Assembly (NCBI GenBank): GCA_037893245.1
Contig: JBAIAA010000608.1
Span: 496,001 to 560,000, forward strand
DNA: 64,000 bases
Direction of reading: 5' to 3'
DNA from: Crossaster papposus
Taxonomy: Eukaryota > Echinodermata > Asteroidea > Velatida > Solasteridae
Shown: positions 32,786-44,073 of the stretch, piece after piece
Layout of the letters: each line of letters starts with the position of its first letter
Numbering within the stretch: the first letter of the stretch is position 1
Notes under the pieces: model-generated
The model's database searches: none
Seen by the model: only the letters and a program-made list of their open reading frames with translations
Told to the model about the DNA's origin: nothing
Program-made: the position numbers and the translations under genes

Positions 32786-33312
32786 TATATGAAATATTGC
32801 TGCCATATTTGGGCTGGTGCTCTAGCTTGTTTGTCATTTGTCTCTGCTTGACAGAATTCAGAGACGAATTTCAAATCTTGCCGGAGAGGACTTAGCTTCA
32901 TCTTTGCAACCCCTATCTCTCCGTCGTTCTGTAGCCTCTTTGAGCCTTTTTTAAATACAGATATCACTTTGGTAGGTGCTCTAGCTTGTCATTTGTCCCT
33001 GCTTGACAGAATTCAGAGACGAATTTCAAATTTTGTCGGAGAGGACATAGCTTCCTCTTTGCAACCCCTATCTCTCCGTCGTTCTGTAGCCTCTTTGAGC
33101 CTTTTTTAAAACAGATATCACTTTGGTAGGTGCTCCAACGGTCTTTCACTGGTCGTTCCAACTAGCCGCACCTTTGGTCGCACCACTCGTCTCTCTGTCC
33201 ATTCCCATTCTCGTACTGTAGTTGTCCCCAAAGTAAATACTCGGGAATGCTCATCCAGCTTCTTCTCTCGTACTGCTGTGCTTGGGAATGCGCCGTATTT
33301 CTAGCCACATGA
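32786..33312 (+). pseudogene. LINE RT C-terminal relic with internal tandem duplication (unit 2)
   Basis: The plus strand encodes pieces reading CCHIWAGALA, LDRIQRRISNL, SLQPLSLRRSVASLSLF, the familiar C-terminal stretch of jockey/R1-like LINE reverse transcriptases (family knowledge). A segment of about 165 bases is present twice in tandem. Frameshifts and a poly-T tract interrupt it; after the repeats, sequence to GAGGGCGCTGTAAG completes the fragment. Confidence 0.6.
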
Positions 33313-33601
33313 GGGCGCTGTAAGACGCCATTTTCTGGGTACCCAACACAGGCAAAATCGCGTTTATTGAAGTAGTTTTAGTAACTTTGTTTTATCTAAA
33401 AATTGAATATTAGAAAGAAAAACAATTCGGAGCTGTAAGAATATTTAAACTGACGTGAATTATCTCCTAATCACTTTTAATTATAGCCCCAAATACCACG
33501 AACACAGCGCCTTCAACGTTCAATAATACGGCCTAATCACTTCCTGCTTCTTGTTTCCCTTCCACTTATAACTTGTCCCAATTTAAGCGCAACATCAACA
33601 G

Positions 33602-33733
33602 TCATTTTTCTTCGTCTTGATCTTTTGTTTGTTGTTTCCTTCTTGCTTTCTTAGCCATCACCTTGAGTGGCCCTTTTTGAGCCTTGTGATTGGCGACTTT
33701 ACATATAATAACATGTTTAACATTAATCTTCAT
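33602..33733 (-). other. Small basic ORF (43 codons), unit 2
   Basis: The minus strand reads MKINVKHVIICKVANHKAQK then GPLKVMAKKARRKQQ and a short acidic tail before TGA. It is kept in unit 3 with two silent and one conservative change, and is cut by a stop in unit 5. The VANHKAQKG...KKARRK pattern loosely recalls small nucleolar ribosome-biogenesis proteins, possibly a retrocopy or exon remnant. Whether it is expressed is unknown. Confidence 0.25.
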
Positions 33734-33739
33734 ACGTAG

Positions 33740-35608
33740 AAAAGCCTGTTGGAACTAAAATATAATTGTGTAGCTTACTGTATACTAGAGTACATGTAAT
33801 TGTACACGTAAAGTTGGCGAGTCCGTACTTTTAGGAGGTTGCTCCCTGAGTAATGTAATGTATTGGTAATGTTCTAGCATTGCATTTGTTATAAGCTTTC
33901 GAATGAGACATCACACGAAAACAAAATCGGCCAATGGCGAGTAAATTATTAATGAAATTCGAATTTGGAATTAGGAGCGTTCCGCAGGGGGCGCTATTAC
34001 CGGTATGTGCATGCGCTTTTTAGACGGCATGCTCAACGCGCGTTGTATTGTATACATTATACAAAGCGCATTGAGCATGCAGTCGAAATCTAAAGAAAGG
34101 GTGCTTGGCAACTATTCAACATCTGATGAAGTTTGATCTCGGTAAATGTATACATGTATATAACATTAATACAAATACCTAGGAGAGTTGATAGCTTCTG
34201 ATTGGTCGAGACTCGATCACGCGGAGGGCATTGTTTTGTAGAAATGGTCTTGGCTTTAAAAAATATGAGGAAATTCACTGTTGATTTCCTAAATAAAAAG
34301 GTATTTATAAAAGGGAATAACAGGGTGAGGACCTAGTCATTCACTGTGTGATAACGTACTGGGTTGGGGGGTGACCGCTAGTATAAACCTCGCCTTCGGC
34401 TCGGTCCATTGCTATTGGTCATCCCCAACCCGGTCCGTTATCACGCAGTACTGACCAGGTCCTTGCCCTGTTACGCCCTGCATATTCTACGACTTCGAAT
34501 TCAATTCAACATTTGCCAAATCACAATTTGTATTGCGACCACAATCGGCATTTGGGACACGTTCTCATTCAGCCGACTGCAGCTACGCGCGTGCCACGCA
34601 CTGAACTGACCAATAATAGTGCGCGCATCGCTCCAACGCTGGCGCGGAGTACAAAACCAACGAACAGATGTTTTAAAAGACGCGTCTCTGAAACGCATCT
34701 TTGGAAAGGAAATTCTTTTATTTATTTTTTTTCTACAAAATGACAGCATGCCGGAAGGGATAATTACACAGGGAGCTTTTAATGTCATTAATATATTTAA
34801 GCTACCTTAAGTAAGCTTTTCAACAATAATTTGGGCGGCTACTTTTTGGGTAGCTGCAAATGGTATATTTTAGCTTTAACTTCTACTCTTTTTAAAGAGA
34901 TGTACATGTATGCGTGACTCAACCCAACAAAATGAGTCGCAAGTCACCAGAGCTACTTTTGAGTAACGGACCTTTTAACAATATTCAGTTCAATAGAAAT
35001 CTATGGCAGCAATCAACGTTTTTGCCCAAATAATATCTGTATAGTGTATTAAGGTTCGGCTACTAAGAGTGATATAGGGCCTATGGGCCTACCAAAATGA
35101 GGAGCAAATTTAATGTGCTGTTTATACACATTATGCCCGCAGTTGTTGGCAGACTTAGGGCAAGGATGAACCGCTCCTCAGCTCACCATGTCCTTATCTG
35201 ATTTTGTAGGAGCTTCAGCTTGGTAGAATGCGACTTAACAACAAATATTTACAGTTGAGACCTATGCCTCCGATGTTCCAAAAACCACGCCAATCTTTTA
35301 CGTTTCAGCCAAATGAATAATATGTTTCAGCAAGCATAAATGTACAAATCATACGAAATGGAAAAAAAAAAAATTCTCGTTAGAAGTTTGGTTATTAGTT
35401 ACTGGACTATTTCTACAGATATCTACACAGTTCGCAAAAAAACCACAAGGCTAGTTCCCATTGTGCGTCTTGGCATCAATGCTATAGAAAAAGAAGCCGA
35501 ATCGTTATCAATTGTCTGCGTTGGGGGCACACTGCCTAAAAAATGTAATCTTGTCGCCATGGCAGATGGTTGATACATCACACGACATCTTCCTAAGGAC
35601 TCATTCAC
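33740..35608. other. Distal part of unit 2: stem-loop, hairpin and spacer
   Basis: Paralogous to 26512-28145. Contains the GCATGCTCAACGCGC stem-loop (34020-34090), the 156-bp hairpin and the conserved spacer with a broken MRSK frame near 35096. No gene seen. Confidence 0.5.
34318..34473. repeat. 156-bp long hairpin, unit 2
   Basis: Same structure and exact length as the hairpin at 26884, with several substitutions, one being a C in the right arm (CTGTTACGCCC). Confidence 0.75.
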
Positions 35609-35880
35609 TCACACATGTTGGAAGATTTTGACTGAGACCTTATCATCAGCCACCATGAGGCCTCCGCTTGGCGTGAATGTCAGTCCATAGGAAGAGTGAA
35701 TCTGCAGGCCACCCGCCCGATGGAGACTCCCTCGAGTGAATAATGATGTACTTCATCGCTGCCGACTTCATCTTCTTCGAGATAAACGCAAACATAGATG
35801 TCCCCAGCATCATCGCAACACACGCCAGAGGGTTGTACAGGCCCCCCGTCAAACGATGTAATTACATTAAACACCTCATT
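35609..35880 (-). pseudogene. Truncated TRIM 3' fragment, unit 3
   Basis: Encodes a blade like those of the full genes (FNVITSFDGGPVQPSGVCCD, then DAGDIYVCVYLEEDEVG) and degenerates before the stop. It ends at a junction, CACCTCATT|GGTGCTG, that is identical in units 3, 4 and 5, so the truncation predates the amplification of these units. Confidence 0.8.
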
Positions 35881-36051
35881 GGTGCTGTTTTTTCCCTCAA
35901 GGAAGGGAATTGCGGTATGTGTTCAATTACCTTTTATACAATTTGAATTGTTCGTATTGGCATCACCAACGTTGTATATTCGGCGCAACACAGGGTCTCG
36001 AGATAGGTGTAGCCTAAATCGCTGCAACGTCAAGATGTACCGATGCCTCTG

Positions 36052-36057
36052 TTTATT
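36052..36057 (-). promoter_or_regulatory. Possible polyadenylation signal of TRIM copy 3
   Basis: AATAAA on the minus strand about 245 bases beyond the stop, at the position conserved among copies 1, 3, 4, 5 and 6. Confidence 0.4.
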
Positions 36058-36302
36058 GCTTAGTTATGACGAGTTGTCGCCATTCTGCACCGACTGACTC
36101 ATACTCGCTGGGATATCTTGACAGAGGAACATTCTATAATTATACAGAATCCTCAAACGAATGCAACAAAGGCTAGTCCCATTGTGCGCCTTGGCATGGT
36201 GCCTATGCTAGAAAACGAGGCGGAATCGTTATGAACTGTCTGTCTGTTCAGTAGTGTTTAGTGATTACAGATGGCTAATGAAATCGCACGACATTTTGTC
36301 GC

Positions 36303-38195
36303 TTACATCCGCTGGAAGATCTTAACTGACTCCCAATCAGCCACCACGAGGTCTCCGTTCGGTGTGAATGTCAGTCTTTGGGGATAGTAAAGTCCGCGAG
36401 CTACCTGCCCGATGAAGACTCCCTCAGGTGAATAATGGTGCACTTCACCGCTGTTGAATTCTTCATTGTTATCAACGGAAACATAGATGTCCCCAGCATT
36501 ATCGCAACACACGCCATAAGGTCGCACGGTACTGACATTGAACACCTCATCTCCCGTATAGGTAGTGCAAATCATTTTGCTCTCGTCGAGGTTTGTGAAG
36601 ATCAAGCGTTCCCCGATCCCGATGGCCAAATTGGTGCCGACCATGTCATGTGGAATGGTTGTAATCAAGGACCCATCCAGTTGGTGGAGAGATATCACCT
36701 CTATCCCGATGTCTGACACTGCTATCCGATTCTTCTTGTCCACAGCAATACCACACAGGCTACTCTCTGAATCAACGTCTGCATCATCCTGTGATGGTGC
36801 AAACTGGCGAACAAAGTTTAGACTAGAGTCAAACACCTTTACGTGCTGTTCATCAGTGACCAGAAGTAGGTCATCAGAGGTCGCAGCTAGTCCGCGAGGG
36901 TAATTAAACCTCTCCATATCAGCACGTGCTTTATACTCTCCACTGGGTGTAAACATTATCAAATTCTGTTTGTAACAGTCAATAACGGCTATGTCACCAT
37001 TGGCTAGACACGCGACGTCCACTGCATCGAAAATTTGTTCATCTCCTGGCCCACACTCGCAAAACTCTTTTTCGAGCTGCCATTTTTCTTCCTGAAGTAC
37101 TTTGCCAAGGTCTGCCACGACATCTTGACATTTGACCCCGATAAATGAGAGCTCATGCTGCGCATTCTCCAATGTGAGCTCCCCCTGGAACTCCAAGTTG
37201 TGCATAACCTTTGGTTTGAGGTCTAAAAGCTCAAAGACGTCAGCTTGCTGCATCAATTCGTCGACTGTCGCTACGATTTGCTCGGCCTGCTCCATCTTGT
37301 CACGGTTGCTTTTCTGGACTTCCTCAAACTTCCTATCTCGTTCTTCTCCGATTTGTGTTACTTTCTGTCTGAGAAGGCGAGATTTGTCTCTGATCTTTGC
37401 AATCTCTTCTTCCTCTTTGGCGGTAATGTCTTTACAAGCCCGGGCCACCATGATTCTCAATCTGTTCCTGGCATGCGTCAGTGAAGCATCGGCGACTTTG
37501 GATTCTTTTCGCCTCTTGTCAAATCTTTGCAGAATCTCGCCGACGTCCTGACGGTACGATTGTATGGCATCTCCGACTTCTCTGTATTTATGCTCTTCTA
37601 TTCGATGATCTAACGCAGCACATTTACCACACGCCAAGGTCTTACATGTCTCGCAGTAAAAACAGAGATCCTGGTTAGTGTGTTTGTTGCACTGTGGAGT
37701 ACCTTTCTTCCGGGGAGCCATCGGTGTTACATCGAGTCTGTTTTGCTCTTTTTCAATGATCCGATGGTGTCTCATGGAGTTCATGCGCTCGTGGGCTTCT
37801 TGGCATTTGGCGCAGATTATTTTACAGCAGTCTAAACACCTGGAGACGGCTTCTAATCCCTCGTCACATTCCTCACATGTTGGAGCATCTGCTGATGCGT
37901 GTCCTAGCAACTGCTCCTGCTTGTTGAATTCATCAACAAGGGAACTCAGGAAAAAGCTGCTGGGTAAACCCTGCAATCCAGTGTCTGGTACCGCAGTTCC
38001 CCGCCTGCAAACCGGGCAAGGAATCTTGTCTGCATTGGGTGGATGACTGCTGATGAGCTCGTCCAGGCAGTTCAGGCAGAAGCTGTGCAGACAGTCCAGC
38101 AGCTTGGGATCGGTGAAACGACAGCAACATATCGGGCATTCCAGGTGTCCTCGACTGATCGTACCCAGCATTGATTTGGCTGCAGCTTCCGCCAT
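36303..38195 (-). CDS. TRIM-NHL E3 ubiquitin ligase, copy 3 (630 aa, two in-frame deletions)
   Basis: Open single-exon gene starting MAEAAAKSML. All RING, B-box and coiled-coil ligands match copy 2. Two in-frame gaps shorten it: the TD of VADTDLGK is missing before the propeller, and about seven residues of SFNGKP are missing in a late blade (NVSTVRPYG). The second gap removes a loop between blades and could alter or weaken the fold. Other variants are DEQIFDAV, DCYKQNL, SDIGIEV and DNNEEFNSG; the last residue before the stop is Met instead of Val. Upstream class B. Likely expressed if the promoter works, but folding is less certain than for copy 2. Confidence 0.88.
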   Translation of the reverse strand: MAEAAAKSMLGTISRGHLECPICCCRFTDPKLLDCLHSFCLNCLDELISSHPPNADKIPCPVCRRGTAVPDTGLQGLPSSFFLSSLVDEFNKQEQLLGHASADAPTCEECDEGLEAVSRCLDCCKIICAKCQEAHERMNSMRHHRIIEKEQNRLDVTPMAPRKKGTPQCNKHTNQDLCFYCETCKTLACGKCAALDHRIEEHKYREVGDAIQSYRQDVGEILQRFDKRRKESKVADASLTHARNRLRIMVARACKDITAKEEEEIAKIRDKSRLLRQKVTQIGEERDRKFEEVQKSNRDKMEQAEQIVATVDELMQQADVFELLDLKPKVMHNLEFQGELTLENAQHELSFIGVKCQDVVADLGKVLQEEKWQLEKEFCECGPGDEQIFDAVDVACLANGDIAVIDCYKQNLIMFTPSGEYKARADMERFNYPRGLAATSDDLLLVTDEQHVKVFDSSLNFVRQFAPSQDDADVDSESSLCGIAVDKKNRIAVSDIGIEVISLHQLDGSLITTIPHDMVGTNLAIGIGERLIFTNLDESKMICTTYTGDEVFNVSTVRPYGVCCDNAGDIYVSVDNNEEFNSGEVHHYSPEGVFIGQVARGLYYPQRLTFTPNGDLVVADWESVKIFQRM

Positions 38196-39487
38196 CTTGT
38201 CTTGCCAAACCTGCACATAGGTATTTTAATAACAATCATCAACTAATTGAATTGAGACAATGCGATCTAATTTTTCCTAGTGTAGTTTCTTTCAGAAACT
38301 TTGAGCTCCTATCAGCAGGACCGGAATACTTTACCAATCGGCAGGAAATCGTGTGACCGTTTCAATCCAAAACTACTTGTCTACATGATTGTTGTAATTT
38401 AAGCACGTTATAAAGTGTTTTCGGATAAATACTTACCGGTAGGCCCCGTCTTCTCTAATTCTGTCATATAATATAATTAAAGGTAACAAAACAGCACTTT
38501 CGCAATCGTCAAGAATCGAAACTGCAATATTATTATGAAATACCTTAACTACAAGTGAATAATCGTCAGTCATTTAAAATAAATCATGGCGCCTGTATGC
38601 TGTCAGAGTTTTAAAAAGAATCTACGATGTTCGGCTGACCATCGTCGGAACAGCATCATCCTCCACATTTCCCCCGGTTACACACTCGTGAACACACCCA
38701 GGGTACTGTATTTCGCACCATGGGTACCGTATTTCGCACCGTAGCTAGTCTAGCTTGTCTAGCATCTGTAAACACCAAATTACAGCAAACAAAAATAAGT
38801 GGCAAATGTTGTACATGTAAATCGCTTTATGGTCCTTATGGGGTGAACCAACAACCATGAACATGCACTGTGGCCAAACACCGCAGGTCGTATTAATAAA
38901 AACTAGCAAATGCTATAATTATAGGAAGTACAAGAAAAAGGCAAAAGCATTTACTTGGGGGTAAAAGCATTAAGGAAAAGCGAATGATTGAATTCGTATG
39001 AATTATAATTGTGTAGGCCCTATATGCACAGCCCCGTCAGCGCACACTGTATGTGTGGCTGTCTGTACGTACAATGGAGACTCTATTGTTATGAACCACT
39101 CGGCTGTGCGATCAAAATGCAAGTACAAAGCATTTGCCACCATTTCCGTCAGCAAATGCTCAACAGTAAAACTGACTTGCCGTCCATACTTACTGTGAAC
39201 ATTCCTTTGCGTTCATGTAGTTAAGAAAAACGATTTTTTGATAGTGACCCCCTTAAGTGTCCCCCTTTATTTTTGGGACAGGTAACCCTAATTACCCCAT
39301 AAAGCTGTGGACATGGGTAAGACCACAAACCGTTCACTAGTCCACAAATTTGTATCCTTATGGAGACATCTCTTTGTTCTCGTGTACAAAATGGTTAGAA
39401 AGTCAAGCACGTTTTTCAAAATGCTCCTATTCCAACCACAATTAATTTCCTAAGTTGAAATTTCGACCCAATATACCCTATATTATA

Positions 39488-39529
39488 CCCTAACCCAAAC
39501 ACTAACCCTAACCCACATCCTAACCCTAA
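39488..39529 (-). repeat. Interstitial telomere-like repeat (unit 3)
   Basis: CCCTAACCCAAACACTAACC followed by CTAACCCACATCCTAACCC, same arrangement as unit 2. Confidence 0.75.
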
Positions 39530-40205
39530 TTTTTAAGTAATTTCAGTAAAATAAAAACATATTACGTGAATTTCTTGTGTACACCTATTCATCTAATGAA
39601 ATTACCCAATGGAGACTATCTGACTCACATTGTCCAAGATGTGTTCAGGTCTCCACAGGGTACCAAATTTAGAAACTCTCTTACTGGATCAGGTGGGCAT
39701 CTTTTGTTTACAGGTCCACAAACTGAATGCAGGTTAAGAGCACACACATTTGATATTACCCAATCATGTCTCACACACCCGGAAACCACGGTTTTATTTT
39801 CAACTTCGTAAAAACACTATGTTGCAACAATAAGTAACAATTAAACACCTACCTTAATTCAATTGCTACCGGTGACTCGTCACAATTCCAAAATTTGCCG
39901 TTTTTTAGTTAGGTTTTTGTCAGTATTGTCCATAGGTTTTCGACCACTTCGCATATACATGTAAAGGCAAAACAATAACGCACTCTCAACTGGCGACTGT
40001 ACGCTTCGAGTTAAAACCAGTTCACTGAACAAACACTGGGTAGTTTCTCATACCCGGAAAAATGTACTTGTATTTTTCGATGCACAGCTAAAGTTCACAA
40101 GTTGAAAGTTACAAAGGCGCGCACTTTCTGTTGGTGACTGCATTGTGCCACAAGTACAATGTACAATTGGCTATGGTGACATTTATGGAAGTTGTTTGTG
40201 TACAT

Positions 40206-40745
40206 TTTTAGTTATAGGGAATATTGCTGCCACATTTGGGCTGGTGCTCTAGCTTGTCATTTGTCCCTGCTTGACAGAATTCAGAGACGAATTTCAAATC
40301 TTGTCGGAGAGGACTTAGCTTCTTTATCTTTGCAACCCCTATCTCTCCGTCTTTCTGTAGCCTCTTTGAGCCTTTTTTTTTATACAGATATCACTTTGGT
40401 AGGTGCTCTAGCTTGTCATTTGTCTCTGCTTTACATAATTCAGAGACTAATTTCAAATCTTGTCGGAGAGGACTTAGCTTCATCTTTGCAACCCGTATCT
40501 CTCCGTCGTTCTGTAGCCTCTTTGAGCCTTTTTTTTATACAGATATCACTTTGGTAGATGCTCCAACGGCCTTTCACTGGTCGTTCCACCTAGCCGCACA
40601 TTTGGTCGCACCACTCGTCTCTCTGTCCATTCTTATTCTCATACTGTAGTTGTCCAGAAAGCAAATACTCGGGAATACTCATCCAGCTTCTTCCCTCGTA
40701 TTGCTGTGTTCGGGAATGCGCCGTATTTCTAGCCGCATGAGGGCG
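40206..40745 (+). pseudogene. LINE RT C-terminal relic with internal tandem duplication (unit 3)
   Basis: Reads YCCHIWAGALACHLSLLDRI in one frame, then a second near-identical tandem segment of about 165 bases, then degraded C-terminal sequence. An extra TTT insertion (GCTTCTTTATC) distinguishes it from unit 2. Confidence 0.6.
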
Positions 40746-41029
40746 CTGTAAGACGCCCTTTTCTGGGTATCCAACACAGTCAAAATCGCGTTTATTGAAG
40801 TAGTTGTAGTAACTTTGCTTTATCTAAAAATTGAATATTAGAAAGAAAAACAATTCGGAGCTGTAAGAATATTTAAACTGACGTGAATTATCTCCTAATC
40901 ACTTTTAATTATTGCCCCAAATACCACGAACACAGCGCCCTCAACGTTCAATAATACGGCCTAATCACTTCCTGCTTCTTGTTTCCCTTCCACTTATAAC
41001 TTGTCCCAATTTAAGCGCAACACCAACAG

Positions 41030-41161
41030 TCATTTTTCTTCGTCTTGATCTTTTGTTTGTTGTTTCCTTCTTGCTTTTTTAGCCATCACCTTGAGTGGCC
41101 CTTTTTGGGCCTTGTGATTGGCGACTTTACATATAATAACATGTTTAACATTAATTCTCAT
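41030..41161 (-). other. Small basic ORF (43 codons), unit 3
   Basis: Same frame, start and stop as the ORF at 33602, beginning MRINVKHVIICKVANHKAQK. It differs by K2R and two silent changes. Confidence 0.25.
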
Positions 41162-41169
41162 ACGTAGAA

Positions 41170-43036
41170 AAGCCTGTTGGAATTGAAAGATAATTGTGTA
41201 GCTTACTGTATACTAGAGTGCATGTAATTGTACACGTACAGTTGGTGAGTCCGTACTTTTAGGGGGTTGCTTCATGACAAATAGATTTTCAAATTGAATT
41301 GTTAATGTTCTAGCATTGTATTTGTTATGAGCTTTCAAATGAGACATGGCACGGAAACAAAATCGGCCAACAGCGAGTAATTATGAATGAAATTCGAATT
41401 TGGAATTAGGAGCGTTCCGCTGGGGGCGCTAGTACCGGTATGTGCTTGCGCTTTTTCGACGGCATGCTCAACGCGCGTTGTATTGTATACATTATACAAA
41501 GCGCATTTGGCATGCAGTCGAAATCTAAAGAAAGGGTGCTTAGCAACTATATAACATCTGATGAAGTTTGATCTCGGTAAATGTATACATGTATATAACA
41601 TTAGTACAAATACCTAGGAGAGTTGATAGCTTCTGATTGGTCGAGACTCGATCACGCGGAGGGCATTGTTTTGTAGAAATGGTCCCGGCTTTAAAAAATA
41701 TGAGGAAAATTCACTGTTGATTCCCTAAATAAAGAGGTATTTATTAAAGGGAATAACAGGGTGAGGACCTGGTCATTCACTGTGTGATAACGTACTGGGT
41801 TGGGGGGTGACCTCTAGTATAAACCTCGCCTTCGGCTCGGTCCATTACTATTGGTCATCTCCAACCCGGTCCGTTATCACGCAGTACTGACCAGGTCCTC
41901 GCCCTGTTATGCCCTACATATTCTACGACTTTGAATTCAATTCAACATTTGCCGAATCTCAATTTGTATTGCGACCACAATCGGCATTTGGGGCACGTTC
42001 TCATTCAGCCGACTGCAGCTACGCGCGTGCCATGCATTAAACCGACCAATATAAAAGCGTTCGCAACGCTCCAACGCTTGCGCGGAGTACGAACCAACGA
42101 ACAAGAATTACTAAAGACGCGTCTCTGAAACGCATCTTCAGAAATTACTTTTTTGTATTATTGGTTTTGTTCAAAATGACAGCATGCCAGAAGGGATAAT
42201 TTCACAGGCAGTTTTTAATGTCAATAATAATTATATTTAGGCTACAATAAGTAAGCTTTTCAACAATAATGTGCATGGCTACTTTTTGAATAGCTGCAAC
42301 TTTAGCTTTAAATTCTACTTTTTTTAAAGAGCTGTACATGTATGCGTGACTCAACCCAACAAAATGAGTCGCAAGTCAGTAGAGCTACTTTGGAGTAACA
42401 GACCTTTTAACAATATTCAGCTCAATAGAAATCTATGGCAGCAATTAACGTTCTCGCCCAAATAACATCTGTATAATGTATTAAGGTTAAGTCTATCAGG
42501 GTGATATATAGGGCTTATGGGCCTACCGAAATGAGGAGCAAAATTGATGTGCTGTTTACACACATTATGCCTGCAGTGGTTGACAGACTTAGGGCAAGGA
42601 TGAACCGCTCCTGAGCTCACCATGTCCTATCTGATTTTGTAGGAGCTTCAGCTTGGTAGAATGGGACTTAACAAACATTATTTACAGTTGAGACCTATGC
42701 CTCCGATGTTCCAAAAACCACGCGAACCTTTTACGTTTTAACCTAAATATTGTTTTAGCAAGCATAAATGTACAAATCATACGAAATTAAAACATCTTTC
42801 TTATCTCGTTAGAAGTTTGGTTATTAGTTACTGGACTATTTCTACAGATATTTACACAATTCGCAAACAAACACAAGGCTAGTTCCCATTGTGCGTCTTG
42901 GCGTCAATGCTATAGAAAAAGAAGCCGAATCGTTACTAATTGTCTGCGTTGGGGGCACACTGCCTAAAAAATATAATCTTGTCGCCATGGCAGATGGTTG
43001 ATACATCACACGACATCTTCCTAAGGACTCATTCAC
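41170..43036. other. Distal part of unit 3: stem-loop, hairpin and spacer
   Basis: Paralogous to 33740-35608. Contains the stem-loop near 41460-41525, the 156-bp hairpin, and the spacer in which the MRSKIDVLF frame at 42528 ends early with TGA. No gene seen. Confidence 0.5.
41754..41909. repeat. 156-bp long hairpin, unit 3
   Basis: Exact length match to the hairpins in units 1, 2, 5 and 6. Here the outer arms read GAGGACCTGGTCA and TGACCAGGTCCTC, a perfect 13-bp pair. Confidence 0.75.
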
Positions 43037-43308
43037 TCACACATTTCGGAAGATTTTGACTGAGACCTTATCATCAGCCACCATTAGGCCTCCGCTTGTC
43101 GTGAATGTCAGTCCATAGAAAGAGTGAATCTGCAGGCCACCCGCCCGATGGAGACTCCCTCGGGTGAATAATGATGTACTTCACCGCTGCCGACTTCATC
43201 TTCTTCGAGATAAACGCAAACATAGATGTCCCCAGCATCATCGCAACACACGCCAGAGGGTTGTACAGGCTCCCCGTCAAACGATGTAATTACATTAAAC
43301 ACCTCATT
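43037..43308 (-). pseudogene. Truncated TRIM 3' fragment, unit 4
   Basis: Same limits as the unit 3 fragment; encodes FNVITSFDGEPVQPSGVCCD and DAGDIYVCVYLEEDEVGSGE before degenerating. The terminal part reads ACACATTTCGGAAG instead of ACACATGTTGGAAG. Confidence 0.8.
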
Positions 43309-43478
43309 GGTGCTGTTTTTTCCTCAAGGAAGGGAATTGCGGTATGTGTTCAATTACCTTTTATACACTTTGAATTGTTCGTACTGGCATCACAAAAGTC
43401 GTATTTTTCGCGCCCCACATGGTCTCGAGATTGGTGTAGCCTAAATCGCTGCAACATCAAGATGGACCGATGCCTCTG

Positions 43479-43484
43479 TTTATT
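43479..43484 (-). promoter_or_regulatory. Possible polyadenylation signal of TRIM copy 4
   Basis: AATAAA on the minus strand at the conserved position, although this copy is interrupted. Confidence 0.35.
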
Positions 43485-44073
43485 GCTTAGTTATGACGAG
43501 TTGTTGCCATTCTGCACTGACTCATACTCGCAGGGATATCTTGACAGAGGAACATTCTATAATTATACAGAATCCTCAAACGAACGCAACTAAGGCTAGT
43601 TTTATTGTGCGCTTTGGCATGGTGCCTATGCTAGAAAACGAGGCGGGATCGTTATGAACTGTCTGCCTATTCAGTAGTGTTTAGTGATTGCAGATGGCTA
43701 ATGAAATCGCGCGACATTTGTTCGCTTATACCCGCTGGAAGATCTTAACTGACCCCCAATCAGCCGCCACGAGGTCTCCGCTCGGTGTGAATGTCAATCC
43801 TTGGGGAAAGGAAAGTCCGCGAGCTACCTGCCCGATGAAGACTCCCTCAGGTGAATAATGGTGCACCTCGCCTCTGCCGCCTGTTACATAGACAATAACG
43901 GAAACATAGATGTCCCCAGCATCATCGCAACACACGCCATATGGTCGTACAGGCTTCCCGTTAAACGATGTACTGACATTAAACACCTCATCTCCCGTAT
44001 AGGTAGTGCAAATCAATTTGCTCTTGCTGTAGTTTGTGAAGATCAAGCGTTCCCCGATCCCGATGGCCAAATT

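Larger units (their letters stand above)
30780..33560 (-). promoter_or_regulatory. Class B upstream region of TRIM copy 2
   Basis: Non-coding flank beginning with the TATGTGCAG|GTTTGG leader junction. Only about the first 250 bases resemble class A. It includes a telomere-like patch (32053-32095) and LINE relics (32786-33312). The regions upstream of copies 3 and 5 match it along their length. Short open frames such as that at 31519 recur with differences and are not supported as genes. Confidence 0.45.
38220..40990 (-). promoter_or_regulatory. Class B upstream region of TRIM copy 3
   Basis: Aligns with the region upstream of copy 2, with small indels. Contains a telomere-like patch (39488-39529) and LINE relics (40206-40745). 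A short tandem (GGGTACTGTATTTCGCACCA, then GGGTACCGTATTTCGCACC) at 38701-38745 is absent from units 2 and 5. No gene seen. Confidence 0.45.

Noticed and set aside
36303-38195. Calling TRIM copy 3 a pseudogene because of its deletions
   Set aside because: Both deletions are in frame, all zinc ligands remain and the frame is open to the normal end, so it is kept as a gene with a caution.
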